Positions 1-7,950 of a stretch of 23,565 bases of DNA are shown here, piece after piece. A program made the position numbers and the translations under genes. The stretch lies in assembly GCA_964354265.1 (NCBI GenBank), contig CAYGYY010000034.1, forward strand, positions 1 to 23,565, in the 5' to 3' direction. Under the pieces are notes generated by a model, which worked only from the letters and a program-made list of their open reading frames with translations, made no database searches and was not told the DNA's origin. The number at the start of each line of letters is the position of its first letter. Within the stretch, counting starts at the first letter, position 1. The stretch comes from Fen731 sp964354265. GTDB lineage: Bacteria; Actinomycetota; Humimicrobiia; Humimicrobiales; Humimicrobiaceae.

Positions 1-1016
1 AGGGCATGATGCGACAGCCTGTCTATATAGGGCTAAGGATTGATAAGAACCCGGCTGAAGTCATTATTGAAAGACCTTCAACCATTGCGGGCAACCGGTA
101 TGAAATCAAACAGTCAAAACAGTCAGAATTTAATGCAGGACACATTATTCTGAATAACCCTGAAAAGATTTTCTGGCCTGAAGAGAAATACACAAAACGT
201 GACCTGTTTGAATACTATAAAAACATCTCGGGATTTATCCTTCCTTATATAATAAACAGGCCTCAATCATTGAACCGGTGCCCTGATGGAATAGGTGGCG
301 AGTGTTTCTACCAGAAAGACGTGGACTATGAATTGCCTCCAGGTCTGTATACCAAAAGGATATTCTCAGGATCTAAAAATGATTATATCGATTACCTTGT
401 CTGCGCTGGTCTGGAATCATTATTATACATGGTAAACCTGGGATGCATAGATATCCACCCATGGAATTCCAGGATTGAGCAGCTGGAATACCCGGACTAT
501 GCAATACTTGACCTTGATCCTCTTGATGTCGATTTCACAGATGTAGTAAAAACTGCACTGGAAACAAAAAAAGTCCTTGATGAACTTTCTGTGGAAGGTT
601 TTTGCAAGACTTCAGGCTCAAAAGGAATACATATATATCTGCCTCTTAATGCAAAATATTCCTATGATATAGTGCTTGATTTTATGAAATTAATAGCAAG
701 ATTAATCAACTCTAAGCTACCGGAAATAACCAGTCTTGAACGTTCCCCCGAAAAAAGACGTAACAGGGTATACCTTGATTGCTACCAGAACAGGATAGGG
801 CAAACGGTAGCCGCGCCATATTGTATCCGCCCCCGCAAAGGCGCCCCGGTATCGACGCCCCTTTTATGGGAGGAGCTTGGAAGACCGTTTAAACCGGCAG
901 ATTTTGATATGCGCAATATTTTTTCCCGGCTCGAAAAAATCGGTGACATATGGGAAAAGGTCCTGGGCAAAGGGATAGACCTTGAAAAAGCTCTTGAAAG
1001 GATAGAAAAGCATTAA
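1..1016 (+). CDS. ligD: DNA ligase D, C-terminal part: end of ligase domain plus polymerase domain (5' end outside window)
   Basis: LigD repairs double-strand breaks by non-homologous end joining with Ku. The polymerase (primase-like) domain adds nucleotides at broken ends before sealing. Numbering from the ATG at 6, the archaeo-eukaryotic primase fold is clear: DLD at about 168-170 supplies two metal-binding aspartates, GSKGIH at about 206-211 is the SxH-type nucleotide-binding motif, and a third aspartate follows in NRVYLDC. APYCIRPRKGAPVS is a LigD-polymerase signature. The first 20 or so residues (MMRQPVYIGLR-DKNPAEV) resemble the end of the ATP-dependent ligase OB-fold, and the frame is open to base 1. 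The ATG at 6 is therefore very probably internal to a longer gene with ligase before polymerase. Mycobacterial LigD has the polymerase first; the order here is nearer the Pseudomonas type. Ku is not in the window and may lie upstream. Confidence 0.9.
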   Translation, partial: GMMRQPVYIGLRIDKNPAEVIIERPSTIAGNRYEIKQSKQSEFNAGHIILNNPEKIFWPEEKYTKRDLFEYYKNISGFILPYIINRPQSLNRCPDGIGGECFYQKDVDYELPPGLYTKRIFSGSKNDYIDYLVCAGLESLLYMVNLGCIDIHPWNSRIEQLEYPDYAILDLDPLDVDFTDVVKTALETKKVLDELSVEGFCKTSGSKGIHIYLPLNAKYSYDIVLDFMKLIARLINSKLPEITSLERSPEKRRNRVYLDCYQNRIGQTVAAPYCIRPRKGAPVSTPLLWEELGRPFKPADFDMRNIFSRLEKIGDIWEKVLGKGIDLEKALERIEKH

Positions 1017-1238
1017 GTAACATTTTTATAAATACTGCGTCTATTACACTAACGATAGAGTATGAATAATTTTACACTTATTTTACAGAAATATGGCTGT
1101 CGCAAGGTTTACTTTACGGGTAATTACTGTAATAATCTTTTAAAAGTTAAAAACATACTATTTTAAGCAAGTATTAAATATAGTTGAGAATTTTAAGCAT
1201 AGTTAAGGAAAAATTTTTTTATATGGAGATAAAATTTA

Positions 1239-2738
1239 ATGCAAAATAAAAGTAAAAACATTTTGATGGTTTATCCTAAATATTCAAAGACTTTCTGGAG
1301 CTTTGAATCTATATTGGATATATTGGGGAAAAAGGCATCATTTCCGCCGCTCGGACTATTAAGCATATCTTCTTTGCTTCCAGCAGCATGGAAAAAAAAG
1401 CTCATAGACATGAACGTGGAGACCCTTACAGATGCTGATATCCAGTGGGCAGACTACGTTTTCGTAAGTGCAATGATTGTCCAGAAGGAATCTGCAATGA
1501 AAGCTATTGAAAGGATAAAAAAGCTTGACAAACCCGTTGTTGCCGGTGGACCGCTTTTTACAACAGGCTGGGAGGATTTTGGACAGGTCGACCACCTCTT
1601 TCTGGGGGAAGCAGAGAACACTTTACTTGAGTTTATTGAAGATATCCAAAATAATACCGCGAGACGGATCTACGAATCCAAAGCTTTTCCGGATATAACA
1701 GGATTATCAGTTCCTGACTGGAGCCTGATAAATATATTCCGTTATCACTCTATGTGCGTCCAGTACTCCAGGGGTTGTCCATTTAATTGTGAATTCTGTG
1801 ATGTGGTTATCCTTAATGGCCGTACTCCCAGGACAAAAACAAGCAGCCAGATAATTGAAGAGCTTGAAAAGCTTTACAGCCTTGGGTGGCGGGGTGGCAT
1901 ATTCTTTGTAGACGATAATCTCATAGGCAACAAGCAAAGGCTCAGGAATGAAATACTCCCGGTTATAATCGATTGGCAGGAGAAAAAAAAGTATCCGTTT
2001 TCATTCAACACTCAGGTCTCCATAAACCTTGCTGATGATGAAGAGCTTATAAAACTTCTTGTAAGTGCAGGATTTACAACAGTATTTATAGGCATAGAAA
2101 CACCTGATGAAGGAGGCCTCGAAGAATGCAGTAAATACCACAATAAGAACAGGGATCTTATTGATTCCGTTAAAAAACTCCAGAATTACGGCCTGGAAGT
2201 CCAGGGTGGTTTTATTGTAGGATTTGACAGTGACACCCCGGCAATATTCCAGAAACAGATAGAGTTCATACAGAAAAGCGGGATAGTAACAGCTATGGTA
2301 GGGTTATTGAGCGCACTTCCAAAAACAAGGCTTTATAAGAGACTTTTTGATTCAAAAAGGATACTCAATGAGTCTTCAGCAAACAATACAATTGCTTCAA
2401 CAATGAATTTTATCCCTACAATGGAACCAAAACTGCTTTTTAGCGGTTATAAGAAAATACTTGATACAATATACGGACCAAAAGAGTATTATGCAAGGAT
2501 AAGGACCTTCCTCAGGGAATTTAAACCGCCTAAGGGTAAGAGAAAAGCCAGGTTGAAACTTTTTCATGTCAGGGCTTTTTTCAGCTCATTGTGGCTGCTT
2601 GGCATGAAAGGACGTGGAAGGAAATATTTTTGGGGACTTCTTATATGGTCACTTTTAAAATACCCCGGACTTTTTCCGTATGCGATAGGATACTCGATTG
2701 TAGGTATACACTTCAGGAGCGTCTCTGCAGAATCATAA
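1239..2738 (+). CDS. B12-binding domain radical SAM protein (DUF4070-type)
   Basis: This 499-residue protein has an N-terminal cobalamin-binding-like Rossmann domain (about 8-140, with PPLGLLSISS and VVAGGPLF segments). A radical SAM domain follows, whose cluster cysteines are Cys180, Cys184 and Cys187 in CPFNCEFC. The C-terminal third (YYARIRTFLREF onward) resembles the DUF4070 tail of this family. Members use cobalamin and S-adenosylmethionine for difficult methylations or rearrangements. The hopanoid C2-methylase HpnP belongs to this superfamily, but no hopanoid genes are nearby, so HpnP is not claimed. The N-terminal domain lacks an obvious DxHxxG motif, so B12 may bind base-off without a histidine ligand, or not at all. 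The ATG is preceded by GGAG about 10 bases upstream. A strong hairpin follows the stop. The substrate is unknown. Confidence 0.82.
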   Translation: MQNKSKNILMVYPKYSKTFWSFESILDILGKKASFPPLGLLSISSLLPAAWKKKLIDMNVETLTDADIQWADYVFVSAMIVQKESAMKAIERIKKLDKPVVAGGPLFTTGWEDFGQVDHLFLGEAENTLLEFIEDIQNNTARRIYESKAFPDITGLSVPDWSLINIFRYHSMCVQYSRGCPFNCEFCDVVILNGRTPRTKTSSQIIEELEKLYSLGWRGGIFFVDDNLIGNKQRLRNEILPVIIDWQEKKKYPFSFNTQVSINLADDEELIKLLVSAGFTTVFIGIETPDEGGLEECSKYHNKNRDLIDSVKKLQNYGLEVQGGFIVGFDSDTPAIFQKQIEFIQKSGIVTAMVGLLSALPKTRLYKRLFDSKRILNESSANNTIASTMNFIPTMEPKLLFSGYKKILDTIYGPKEYYARIRTFLREFKPPKGKRKARLKLFHVRAFFSSLWLLGMKGRGRKYFWGLLIWSLLKYPGLFPYAIGYSIVGIHFRSVSAES

Positions 2739-2781
2739 CTTAATGGATATGGCAATATATATATAATTTGCGCAATTAAAT

Positions 2782-2816
2782 AATATTAAAGCCCCTTTTA
2801 AAGGGGCTTTAATATT
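2782..2816. terminator. Bidirectional hairpin terminator between convergent genes
   Basis: Two perfectly complementary 17-base arms (2782-2798 and 2800-2816) flank a single centre base. The GC core is GCCCC paired with GGGGC, with A/T-rich flanks on both sides. It lies between the stop of the plus-strand radical SAM gene and the stop of the minus-strand symporter, where one element could serve both transcripts. The right-hand T tract is short and interrupted, so its strength is uncertain. Confidence 0.8.
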
Positions 2817-2860
2817 TAGTTCTTATTTATTTTCATGCTTCCGGTATGGAGTTTTTACTT

Positions 2861-4822
2861 TTACGAACTGGCTGTGTCTCCTATCTCTTTATCAACAGGA
2901 CCGGCAGGCTGCTGTTTCGGCTGTGTCAGCAGGGAAACGATAATAAGGACCAGAAAACTTAAAGGTACAGAAAATATTGCCGGGTTGTTTATCTGTATGG
3001 GTGCAGTCACATCCGGTATATTGTATACTTCATTAAATGTCTTCTGTGATAAAAGTATCAGGGTCAGTGAAGATATAAGCCCTGTAGATATTGATGCAAC
3101 CACACCTTTTGCGGTAGTTTTTTTCCAGAACAGTATCATGAGTATGGCTGGAAGGTTTGCAGAAGCTGCGACTGCAAATGCCCAGCCTACCAGGTAAGAT
3201 ACGTTCATATTTTTAAACAATATTCCCAGTATCATTGCAATAACTCCTACACCAGCTGCCGCTATTTTACCTGCATTGACTTTTTTCCTGTCAGTCAGTT
3301 TCATACCCATATATTTATCCATTATATCGTGTGCCACTGCGCCTGAAGAAGCTAAAATAAGTCCGCTTACTGTCCCAAGTATAGTTGCAAACGCTATTGC
3401 TGAAATTATTGCAAAGAATATTATCCCGAAAGAGCGCGCAAGCAGGGGGGCGCTCATATTATCATTTGTAAGGTCTATTACTCCATTTGTCATGGCGCCC
3501 AGCCCCATATACAGGGTCAGTATATAGAATAACCCTATACTTGCAATTGCCACAATAGTCGATTTCCTCGCTGCAATAGGACTTGGAACAGTGTAATATC
3601 TTATCAATATATGCGGGAGAGCTGCGGTGCCTAAAAACAGGGCTATCATGAGTGAAATGAAATCAAGTCTGTTGGAAGCAGTTGCGCCTTTTGCCGCATC
3701 AAGTTTGTAAATCCTCCCTGGACGCAATATTTCTGAGCCCGCTGTGGGGTTCTGGTAATATACAGTAATTGTCCTGTCATTATCCTTTATAACTAACTTG
3801 TTCCATAACAGGACATCACTGTTTTTAATGATGCCAAAAAAGGATAACGGGTCAAGGGTGCCTGTCGTTGCAGGAGATTTACCTTCTATGTCCAGAAGGT
3901 TTCCCACCTGGAAAAACCTGCCTTCATCGATTGTCCCTCCATTATATAATTTCTGGCCGTCGTCAAGAATAGAAACATTTAAAGTCTCCTCAAGTAATCC
4001 CTTTTCCGGGTTCAATTTCCATATGGAATTGACATTGTCTTTTGACAGCTCTGCAAAAACCAGGGTTTTCCCTTTTTCCTCGACTTCCCATTGTTCAATA
4101 AGTTCATATGATCCATCCCCGAGACCTATGCTGTCTTCACTAATTTCTACAGGAATCGTCTTGAACTCATGATACGGTACATTTCCTCCCTGGTCCGGAG
4201 CTGTGGAAAAGCCCCTTGAAAATAATGTGATAACCAGGGCAAATGAAAAACCCAGCAGCAGGGCTCCTTTTATAAACTGCACATATGTTGTGGAAGCCAT
4301 TCCGGCAGTTGCCACTATGATTATTACAATAGTTCCTACCAGTAAGACCCCTACCCAGTGCGGAAGGCCAAGAAGCGGAGTCACCAGGGTTCCCGCCCCG
4401 ACCATCTGGGGTATCAGGTAAAATAATGATACTATCAGTGTGCTGATGGCTGCTGTAAGCTTTATGCCGCGGGAATTGAATTTTGCATCGACAGCATCTG
4501 CAAATGTATATTTGCCAAGCCTCTTGATAGGTTCAGCTACCACGAAAAGCGCAACTACCCATCCCGCCAGGTAACCAATCGAATATAAAAACCCGTCATA
4601 ACCGGCAACCGCTATCATTCCAGCAATACCAAGAAAGGATGCAGCAGAAAGATAGTCTCCTGCAAATGCAACCCCGTTTATAGACCAGGGTATCCTGCCT
4701 CCTGCAGCAAAATATCCATCGGATGTCCTTGCTCTTCTGGCAAAATAGTAGGAAATGTAAAGCACAACTATGACAAATGCAATAAAAATAATTATAGCCC
4801 AGACTGAGGGTACATATTTCAT
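2861..4822 (-). CDS. Cation/acetate-type sodium:solute symporter with large extramembrane insertion
   Basis: This 653-residue membrane protein of the solute:sodium symporter (SSS) family probably imports a short monocarboxylate such as acetate together with Na+ or H+. The family signatures are good: SDGYFAAGGRIPW near residue 35, AGDYLSAASFLG near 54, the QMVGAGTL segment near 139 and GTAALPHILIRYYTV near 398, all close to ActP. It is about 100 residues longer than E. coli ActP (549) because of a hydrophilic insertion at roughly 205-385, between two transmembrane segments. Its start overlaps the stop of the DUF485 gene by four bases (ATGA), so the two are probably translationally coupled, as in yjcH-actP operons. 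Acetate is inferred from the family; another carboxylate is possible. Confidence 0.88.
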   Translation of the reverse strand: MKYVPSVWAIIIFIAFVIVVLYISYYFARRARTSDGYFAAGGRIPWSINGVAFAGDYLSAASFLGIAGMIAVAGYDGFLYSIGYLAGWVVALFVVAEPIKRLGKYTFADAVDAKFNSRGIKLTAAISTLIVSLFYLIPQMVGAGTLVTPLLGLPHWVGVLLVGTIVIIIVATAGMASTTYVQFIKGALLLGFSFALVITLFSRGFSTAPDQGGNVPYHEFKTIPVEISEDSIGLGDGSYELIEQWEVEEKGKTLVFAELSKDNVNSIWKLNPEKGLLEETLNVSILDDGQKLYNGGTIDEGRFFQVGNLLDIEGKSPATTGTLDPLSFFGIIKNSDVLLWNKLVIKDNDRTITVYYQNPTAGSEILRPGRIYKLDAAKGATASNRLDFISLMIALFLGTAALPHILIRYYTVPSPIAARKSTIVAIASIGLFYILTLYMGLGAMTNGVIDLTNDNMSAPLLARSFGIIFFAIISAIAFATILGTVSGLILASSGAVAHDIMDKYMGMKLTDRKKVNAGKIAAAGVGVIAMILGILFKNMNVSYLVGWAFAVAASANLPAILMILFWKKTTAKGVVASISTGLISSLTLILLSQKTFNEVYNIPDVTAPIQINNPAIFSVPLSFLVLIIVSLLTQPKQQPAGPVDKEIGDTASS

Positions 4823-5253
4823 TTATGCTCTCCTTCCTCATGTGATTTACGCTCTTCATCTAGCAGTCTGCGCTTCTCTTCCTCTTCATGCAGCCTGTGC
4901 TCTTCCTGTATATATAGCCTTCGCTCCTCTTCCTCTTTCAATCTATGCTCTTCCTCCAAATGTAATCTATACTCCATTTTTTCCAGTTTTAAGGCTTTAC
5001 CTTCGACAGAACCGCAGAGTGCATTGTAAATAAGCGACATTATAACAGCAAGGATTATGAGTCCAAACCCGTATATGATTGCAAGATTGACCATACCGAT
5101 ATCTTTGCCCATTAACTTTGGATTCATAACATTCAAGATAATAAATATGGCATACACAACCGTATATCCCAAAAACATCCATAGGCCGATTTTAGATTTG
5201 AATTTGGAAGTCTTGGCATCTTCTTTCCATTCAGTTGCTGGACCGTGTTCCAC
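4819..5253 (-). CDS. DUF485-family membrane protein with Glu/Arg-rich C-terminal repeat tail
   Basis: This is the small partner of the downstream symporter, related to E. coli YjcH. From the GTG at 5253 it has 144 residues: a hydrophilic N-terminus (EHGPATEWKED), two transmembrane helices (about 25-45 and 58-79) around the DUF485-like NPKLMG and NLAIIYGFGLIILA segments, then about 60 very charged residues. The GTG start is chosen because AGGGAGG (about 5261-5267) lies 7-8 bases upstream and because EHGPAT is where family members usually begin. A longer TTG-started reading from 5349 would add a hydrophobic stretch but has no ribosome site. The tail holds two copies of an EEHRL-EEEE-RRL unit, is probably helical or coiled-coil and cytoplasmic, and is not part of ordinary DUF485 proteins. 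Its function is unknown. Confidence 0.8.
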   Translation of the reverse strand: MEHGPATEWKEDAKTSKFKSKIGLWMFLGYTVVYAIFIILNVMNPKLMGKDIGMVNLAIIYGFGLIILAVIMSLIYNALCGSVEGKALKLEKMEYRLHLEEEHRLKEEEERRLYIQEEHRLHEEEEKRRLLDEERKSHEEGEHK

Positions 5254-5340
5254 TATGATTCCCTCCCTTTCACTGACATGAATGATATTGAAATGATTAT
5301 TTGCTAAAAGAGTAACTGCCAAAATAATAGCTACAATTAC

Positions 5341-5387
5341 TTGAAACAAATATTACAATTCTGCTAATCATTTGAAACAAATATTAC
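5341..5387. repeat. Pair of 16-bp direct repeats 31 bp apart, candidate operator
   Basis: TTGAAACAAATATTAC occurs exactly at 5341-5356 and at 5372-5387, a 31-base offset, or about three helical turns. In the direction of the symporter operon each copy reads GTAATATTTGTTTCAA. The upstream copy contains the TAATAT taken as the -10 element and the other lies just downstream of the predicted start. This arrangement suits cooperative binding of a repressor on one face of the DNA. The regulator is unknown. Confidence 0.5.
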
Positions 5388-5409
5388 TAATTAATAATCC
5401 CAAAATCAA
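5381..5409 (-). promoter_or_regulatory. Candidate sigma-70-type promoter of the DUF485-symporter operon
   Basis: On the minus strand, TTGATT (5409-5404) and TAATAT (5386-5381) are separated by 17 bases. Transcription would start near 5374 and leave a leader of about 120 bases before the GTG at 5253. The -10 element lies inside one copy of the 16-base direct repeat. The surroundings are AT-rich, so chance matches are common and the call rests on position as much as on sequence. Confidence 0.4.
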
Positions 5410-5591
5410 CCAATATTTTATGATTTTTTTTGTTGGATTTTGATTGGATTTAAATATAATTTATACCTCTTACTTTTTCTTAAAATCCAGCTCCATATTG
5501 CAATGTGATTGCCATGATAGTTGCAGGCTGGTTCCTTGGAATGTTGTTGGGTAGTTTTAGAAGCATATTTCCTGAATGCAGGGAAATAAAC

Positions 5592-6509
5592 TTAATTAGA
5601 AGGGTTTTTTGAGGGTTTGAGTCCTATCAAAACCAGGAATATTATCAGGAAAATACTCATTATAGCGCCCGGAAGTGAAGCTTTTTCACCAAACAATGCC
5701 AGGGCACTTGCAGCTGCAAAACCGCTATTCTTTATGGTTGCTGCAAGCACCAGGCTTTTCCTGACATCATCCCTGAACCTGAATTTCTTCAAAATAACAT
5801 TTACAGCCAGCCACAACCCAAAAATCGTTACAAATGATATAAGTGATATGGTGCCTAGTGTCTTAAAATCCTTAAAAAACACTTCCCTGTTTAAGGAGAC
5901 TACAGCAAATATGACTACAAAAAGCCCCCAGTTTACGATGGCTCCCCTCCACCTGACTATATGATTTTCCAGTTTGAATTTTACCAGTAACTGTGAGATT
6001 ATCATTGGCGCTATTATAAGCTCAATAAATATCAGCAATAGGTTCAATGGCTGGACAAAATCCCTGCCAATCAACACCCAGCCTGCAAGCGGTATTAAAA
6101 TAAGGGAAGCAATATATGCGCCGACCATGCCGATAATCGAGAACTTCTCGTCACCGCCGATTATATAGGCAAAAGGCGCAATTGCTACGCCTGGAGGTGC
6201 GATAGCCAGAATTACAAACCCTATCCATATATCTTTATCATCAATAAGAAGCCGTGCCAGGATAAGCATTACTGCTCCAAATATTACAAAATTAAAAAGA
6301 ATGGTATAAAGAGTAGGTTTTATTACTGTCCTAAAGTGCAGGAATGATTTAAGCGATATCTGCGTTAGGGATACTACCATTACAATTGCAAGGGCAGGTA
6401 TTGTAAGGTATTTAACCCAATCCCCGATGTCTCCTGCCAGGAGGCCAAGTGCAATTGACAGGACAAGTATAAAATTCCTGTTTGTCATTAACCATAATAT
6501 TTTTTTCAT
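5592..6509 (-). CDS. Bile acid:sodium symporter (BASS)-family transporter
   Basis: This 305-residue, very hydrophobic protein has about nine or ten predicted membrane segments. It shows BASS-fold features: the AIAPPGVAIAPFAY segment near residue 125 resembles the family's first crossover region, and a second conserved segment, KNSGFAAASALALFGEKASLPGA, lies near 265. Family members move organic anions (bile acids, pantoate, pyruvate, others) with Na+. The substrate cannot be read from the sequence. Start support is good: AGGGGG lies five bases before the ATG. The gene follows the unknown membrane protein by 16 bases, so the two are probably co-transcribed. The convergent position of the nearby symporter operon may only reflect clustering of transport genes. 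Confidence 0.8.
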   Translation of the reverse strand: MKKILWLMTNRNFILVLSIALGLLAGDIGDWVKYLTIPALAIVMVVSLTQISLKSFLHFRTVIKPTLYTILFNFVIFGAVMLILARLLIDDKDIWIGFVILAIAPPGVAIAPFAYIIGGDEKFSIIGMVGAYIASLILIPLAGWVLIGRDFVQPLNLLLIFIELIIAPMIISQLLVKFKLENHIVRWRGAIVNWGLFVVIFAVVSLNREVFFKDFKTLGTISLISFVTIFGLWLAVNVILKKFRFRDDVRKSLVLAATIKNSGFAAASALALFGEKASLPGAIMSIFLIIFLVLIGLKPSKNPSN

Positions 6510-6525
6510 CCTTGCCCCCTGTTAT

Positions 6526-7266
6526 TTAGCTTACAACTGGAGAGGCATCGTCATCAAAAGGATTCATCCTTGCTTCAAGAGAGTAAAGGTAAGGGTAATT
6601 CTTTTTAAGATGTTTTATATGTGCAATCCATTCGCTTATAAGTAAAAGATAAGCTCTTTTTATATCGCCTGAGAGATGGTTATAGTCTGATTCAGGAGAG
6701 CTGCTTAGATCTTTCCTGTAATCCAGCTCCTCTGTCAGGTGAAAGACTGCCCATAAAAGCTCGGTAAACTTCTCATGCTCAAGAAGGTTCGGGTTTTCCA
6801 GGAGCCTGAGCAGAAAATTCCTCCTCGTGGAAAGAAAAGCTTTCAATTTTTCAATATCGCCTTCTCGGCTATTAATAGAATATTTAAATTTTGTAATCAT
6901 TGCGCTTATGCGGATAAAATCCTTTTCGGTCCATCTGTCTATGCCTGATAACTCTTTTTTAATATTCTGCGCATTAAGGTCAAAACTTGAAAAAGAATGC
7001 AACAGCTCCAATCCCACTTCACTGAAAAATGCGCCTATTACCATATTAAGCTTTTCCAGCATTGCATTTTTTTCCCTTGCGCTAAGAACCCTGTCAATTA
7101 TCAGGGTTACCAGCAGGACCTCTATTGGCAGGAAAGCAATATCGCCAAGCAGGTATATGAAAATATGGTAGGCATCCCTGAAAAAAAAATAGTGTAATAC
7201 ATACAGTATAGCCGATAACGCGACAAGTATTACTCCAAGCAAAATCTGCCATTGATATTTTTTCAT
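6526..7266 (-). CDS. Unknown two-helix membrane protein with long cytoplasmic helical domain
   Basis: The family is not recognised. The 246-residue product has two hydrophobic helices at about 8-30 and 34-58, joined by a short turn, then about 185 hydrophilic, mainly helical residues rich in Leu, Glu, Lys and Phe (for example GAFFSEVGLELLHSF and LLRLLENPNLLEHEKFTELLWAVFHL). The topology suggests a membrane anchor with a cytoplasmic sensing or scaffolding domain. No catalytic motif was seen. AAGGAG lies 11 bases or so before the ATG. It is the first gene of a two-gene unit with the BASS transporter 16 bases downstream, so it could modulate that transporter, but this is only context. Confidence 0.65.
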   Translation of the reverse strand: MKKYQWQILLGVILVALSAILYVLHYFFFRDAYHIFIYLLGDIAFLPIEVLLVTLIIDRVLSAREKNAMLEKLNMVIGAFFSEVGLELLHSFSSFDLNAQNIKKELSGIDRWTEKDFIRISAMITKFKYSINSREGDIEKLKAFLSTRRNFLLRLLENPNLLEHEKFTELLWAVFHLTEELDYRKDLSSSPESDYNHLSGDIKRAYLLLISEWIAHIKHLKKNYPYLYSLEARMNPFDDDASPVVS

Positions 7267-7340
7267 TTTTAACCCAACTCCTTAAAATATAAAATTACAT
7301 ATTAAACATTACAATTATTTTATTTAAATAATTTCTTTAT

Positions 7341-7364
7341 TGTTCCGGTATATGTTCCGGTATT
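7341..7364. repeat. Tandem 12-bp repeat in a divergent promoter region
   Basis: TGTTCCGGTATA (7341-7352) is followed directly by TGTTCCGGTATT (7353-7364). A second imperfect pair lies next to it: CTAAAATAAT at 7390-7399 and at 7410-7419, each preceded by an ACCT-containing stretch. All lie in the 255-base gap between the divergent membrane-protein gene (minus) and metallopeptidase gene (plus), where regulator binding sites are expected. The CCGG cores stand out against the AT-rich background. Confidence 0.45.
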
Positions 7365-7521
7365 AATAATAGAAATATATAGGACCTTTCTAAAATAATT
7401 AAACCTCTCCTAAAATAATCCATTTTATAATTTAAAAAAATCTGTAATAATTTTAAAAAGCTTCACAACAGGCTTTTAAAGATGTTTTATAAATTATATT
7501 TTAATTTTAAACTTAAAAGCA

Positions 7522-7881
7522 ATGGATAAAGCAGAATTCGAGGATATTGTAGTCAAAGCTATTGAAGACATCCCTGAGGGATTCAGGGAAAGAGTTGACA
7601 ATCTGAGCATTGAAATCGATGAATACGAAATAATACAATCTGCCAACAGGGATTACAGGAATAAAGGAAAAATCACCCTTGCGCTATATCACGGCGTACC
7701 GATGACTAAAAGGTCCGGCAAACCGGTATTTCCTGATAAGATAACTATCTATAAAAAAGCTATTGAATCCGTATGTTCCAGTGATGAAGAGGTAAAAAAG
7801 ACTATCAAGCGGGTCGTGCTTCATGAGATCGGACATTATTTTGGCCTCGATGAAGACATGTTAGATAAACTGGGTTATTAA
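7522..7881 (+). CDS. Zincin-like metallopeptidase-family protein (PF06262 type)
   Basis: This small 119-residue protein carries the zinc-binding motif HEIGH at 101-105, followed by FGLDED, so His101 and His105 with an acidic residue near 110-111 would bind zinc and Glu102 would be the general base. The length, the MTKRSGKPVFPDKITIYKKAIE segment and the C-terminal motif position match the minimal zincin family (PF06262), whose substrates are unknown. No signal peptide or membrane segment is present, so it should be cytoplasmic. There is no convincing ribosome site before the ATG (the upstream bases are ATTTTAAACTTAAAAGCA), so translation may be weak or leaderless. The gene lies upstream of lon in the same direction, but lon has its own promoter, so a functional link to protein quality control is only suggestive. 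Confidence 0.8.
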   Translation: MDKAEFEDIVVKAIEDIPEGFRERVDNLSIEIDEYEIIQSANRDYRNKGKITLALYHGVPMTKRSGKPVFPDKITIYKKAIESVCSSDEEVKKTIKRVVLHEIGHYFGLDEDMLDKLGY

Positions 7882-7916
7882 AACCGCCAAAAAAAGACTG
7901 ATTAAATAATCAATCC

Positions 7917-7944
7917 TTGACAACCTGTAAAAAATATATATAAT
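7917..7944 (+). promoter_or_regulatory. Consensus-like sigma-70 promoter upstream of lon
   Basis: TTGACA (7917-7922) and TATAAT (7939-7944) match both consensus hexamers exactly and are 16 bases apart, one less than the usual 17. Transcription would begin near 7951. It follows the metallopeptidase stop by about 35 bases and points at lon, so lon can be transcribed independently of that gene. Confidence 0.7.
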
Positions 7945-7950
7945 TACTAA

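Larger units (their letters stand above)
5254..5591. other. Intergenic region upstream of the symporter operon
   Basis: This 338-base AT-rich gap holds a candidate minus-strand promoter and a pair of 16-base direct repeats, listed separately. A 32-codon plus-strand reading at 5514-5612 encodes a hydrophobic stretch but lacks a ribosome site and runs into the end of the BASS gene. It is not called as a gene. No hairpin terminator was found for the minus-strand BASS gene that ends at 5592. Confidence 0.5.

Noticed and set aside
1239..2738. Assignment of the radical SAM protein as hopanoid methylase HpnP.
   Set aside because: The superfamily fits but no hopanoid or squalene genes are present, and family-level sequence features do not separate HpnP from other members.
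5254..5349. A TTG-initiated N-terminal extension of the DUF485 protein giving an extra hydrophobic segment.
   Set aside because: No ribosome site precedes the TTG, while the GTG at 5253 has AGGGAGG at good spacing and matches the family start.
5514..5612. A 32-codon plus-strand reading with a hydrophobic stretch (MIVAGWFLGMLLGSF).
   Set aside because: It has no ribosome site, is very short and overlaps the end of the BASS gene. It could be a membrane-protein remnant but nothing confirms this.
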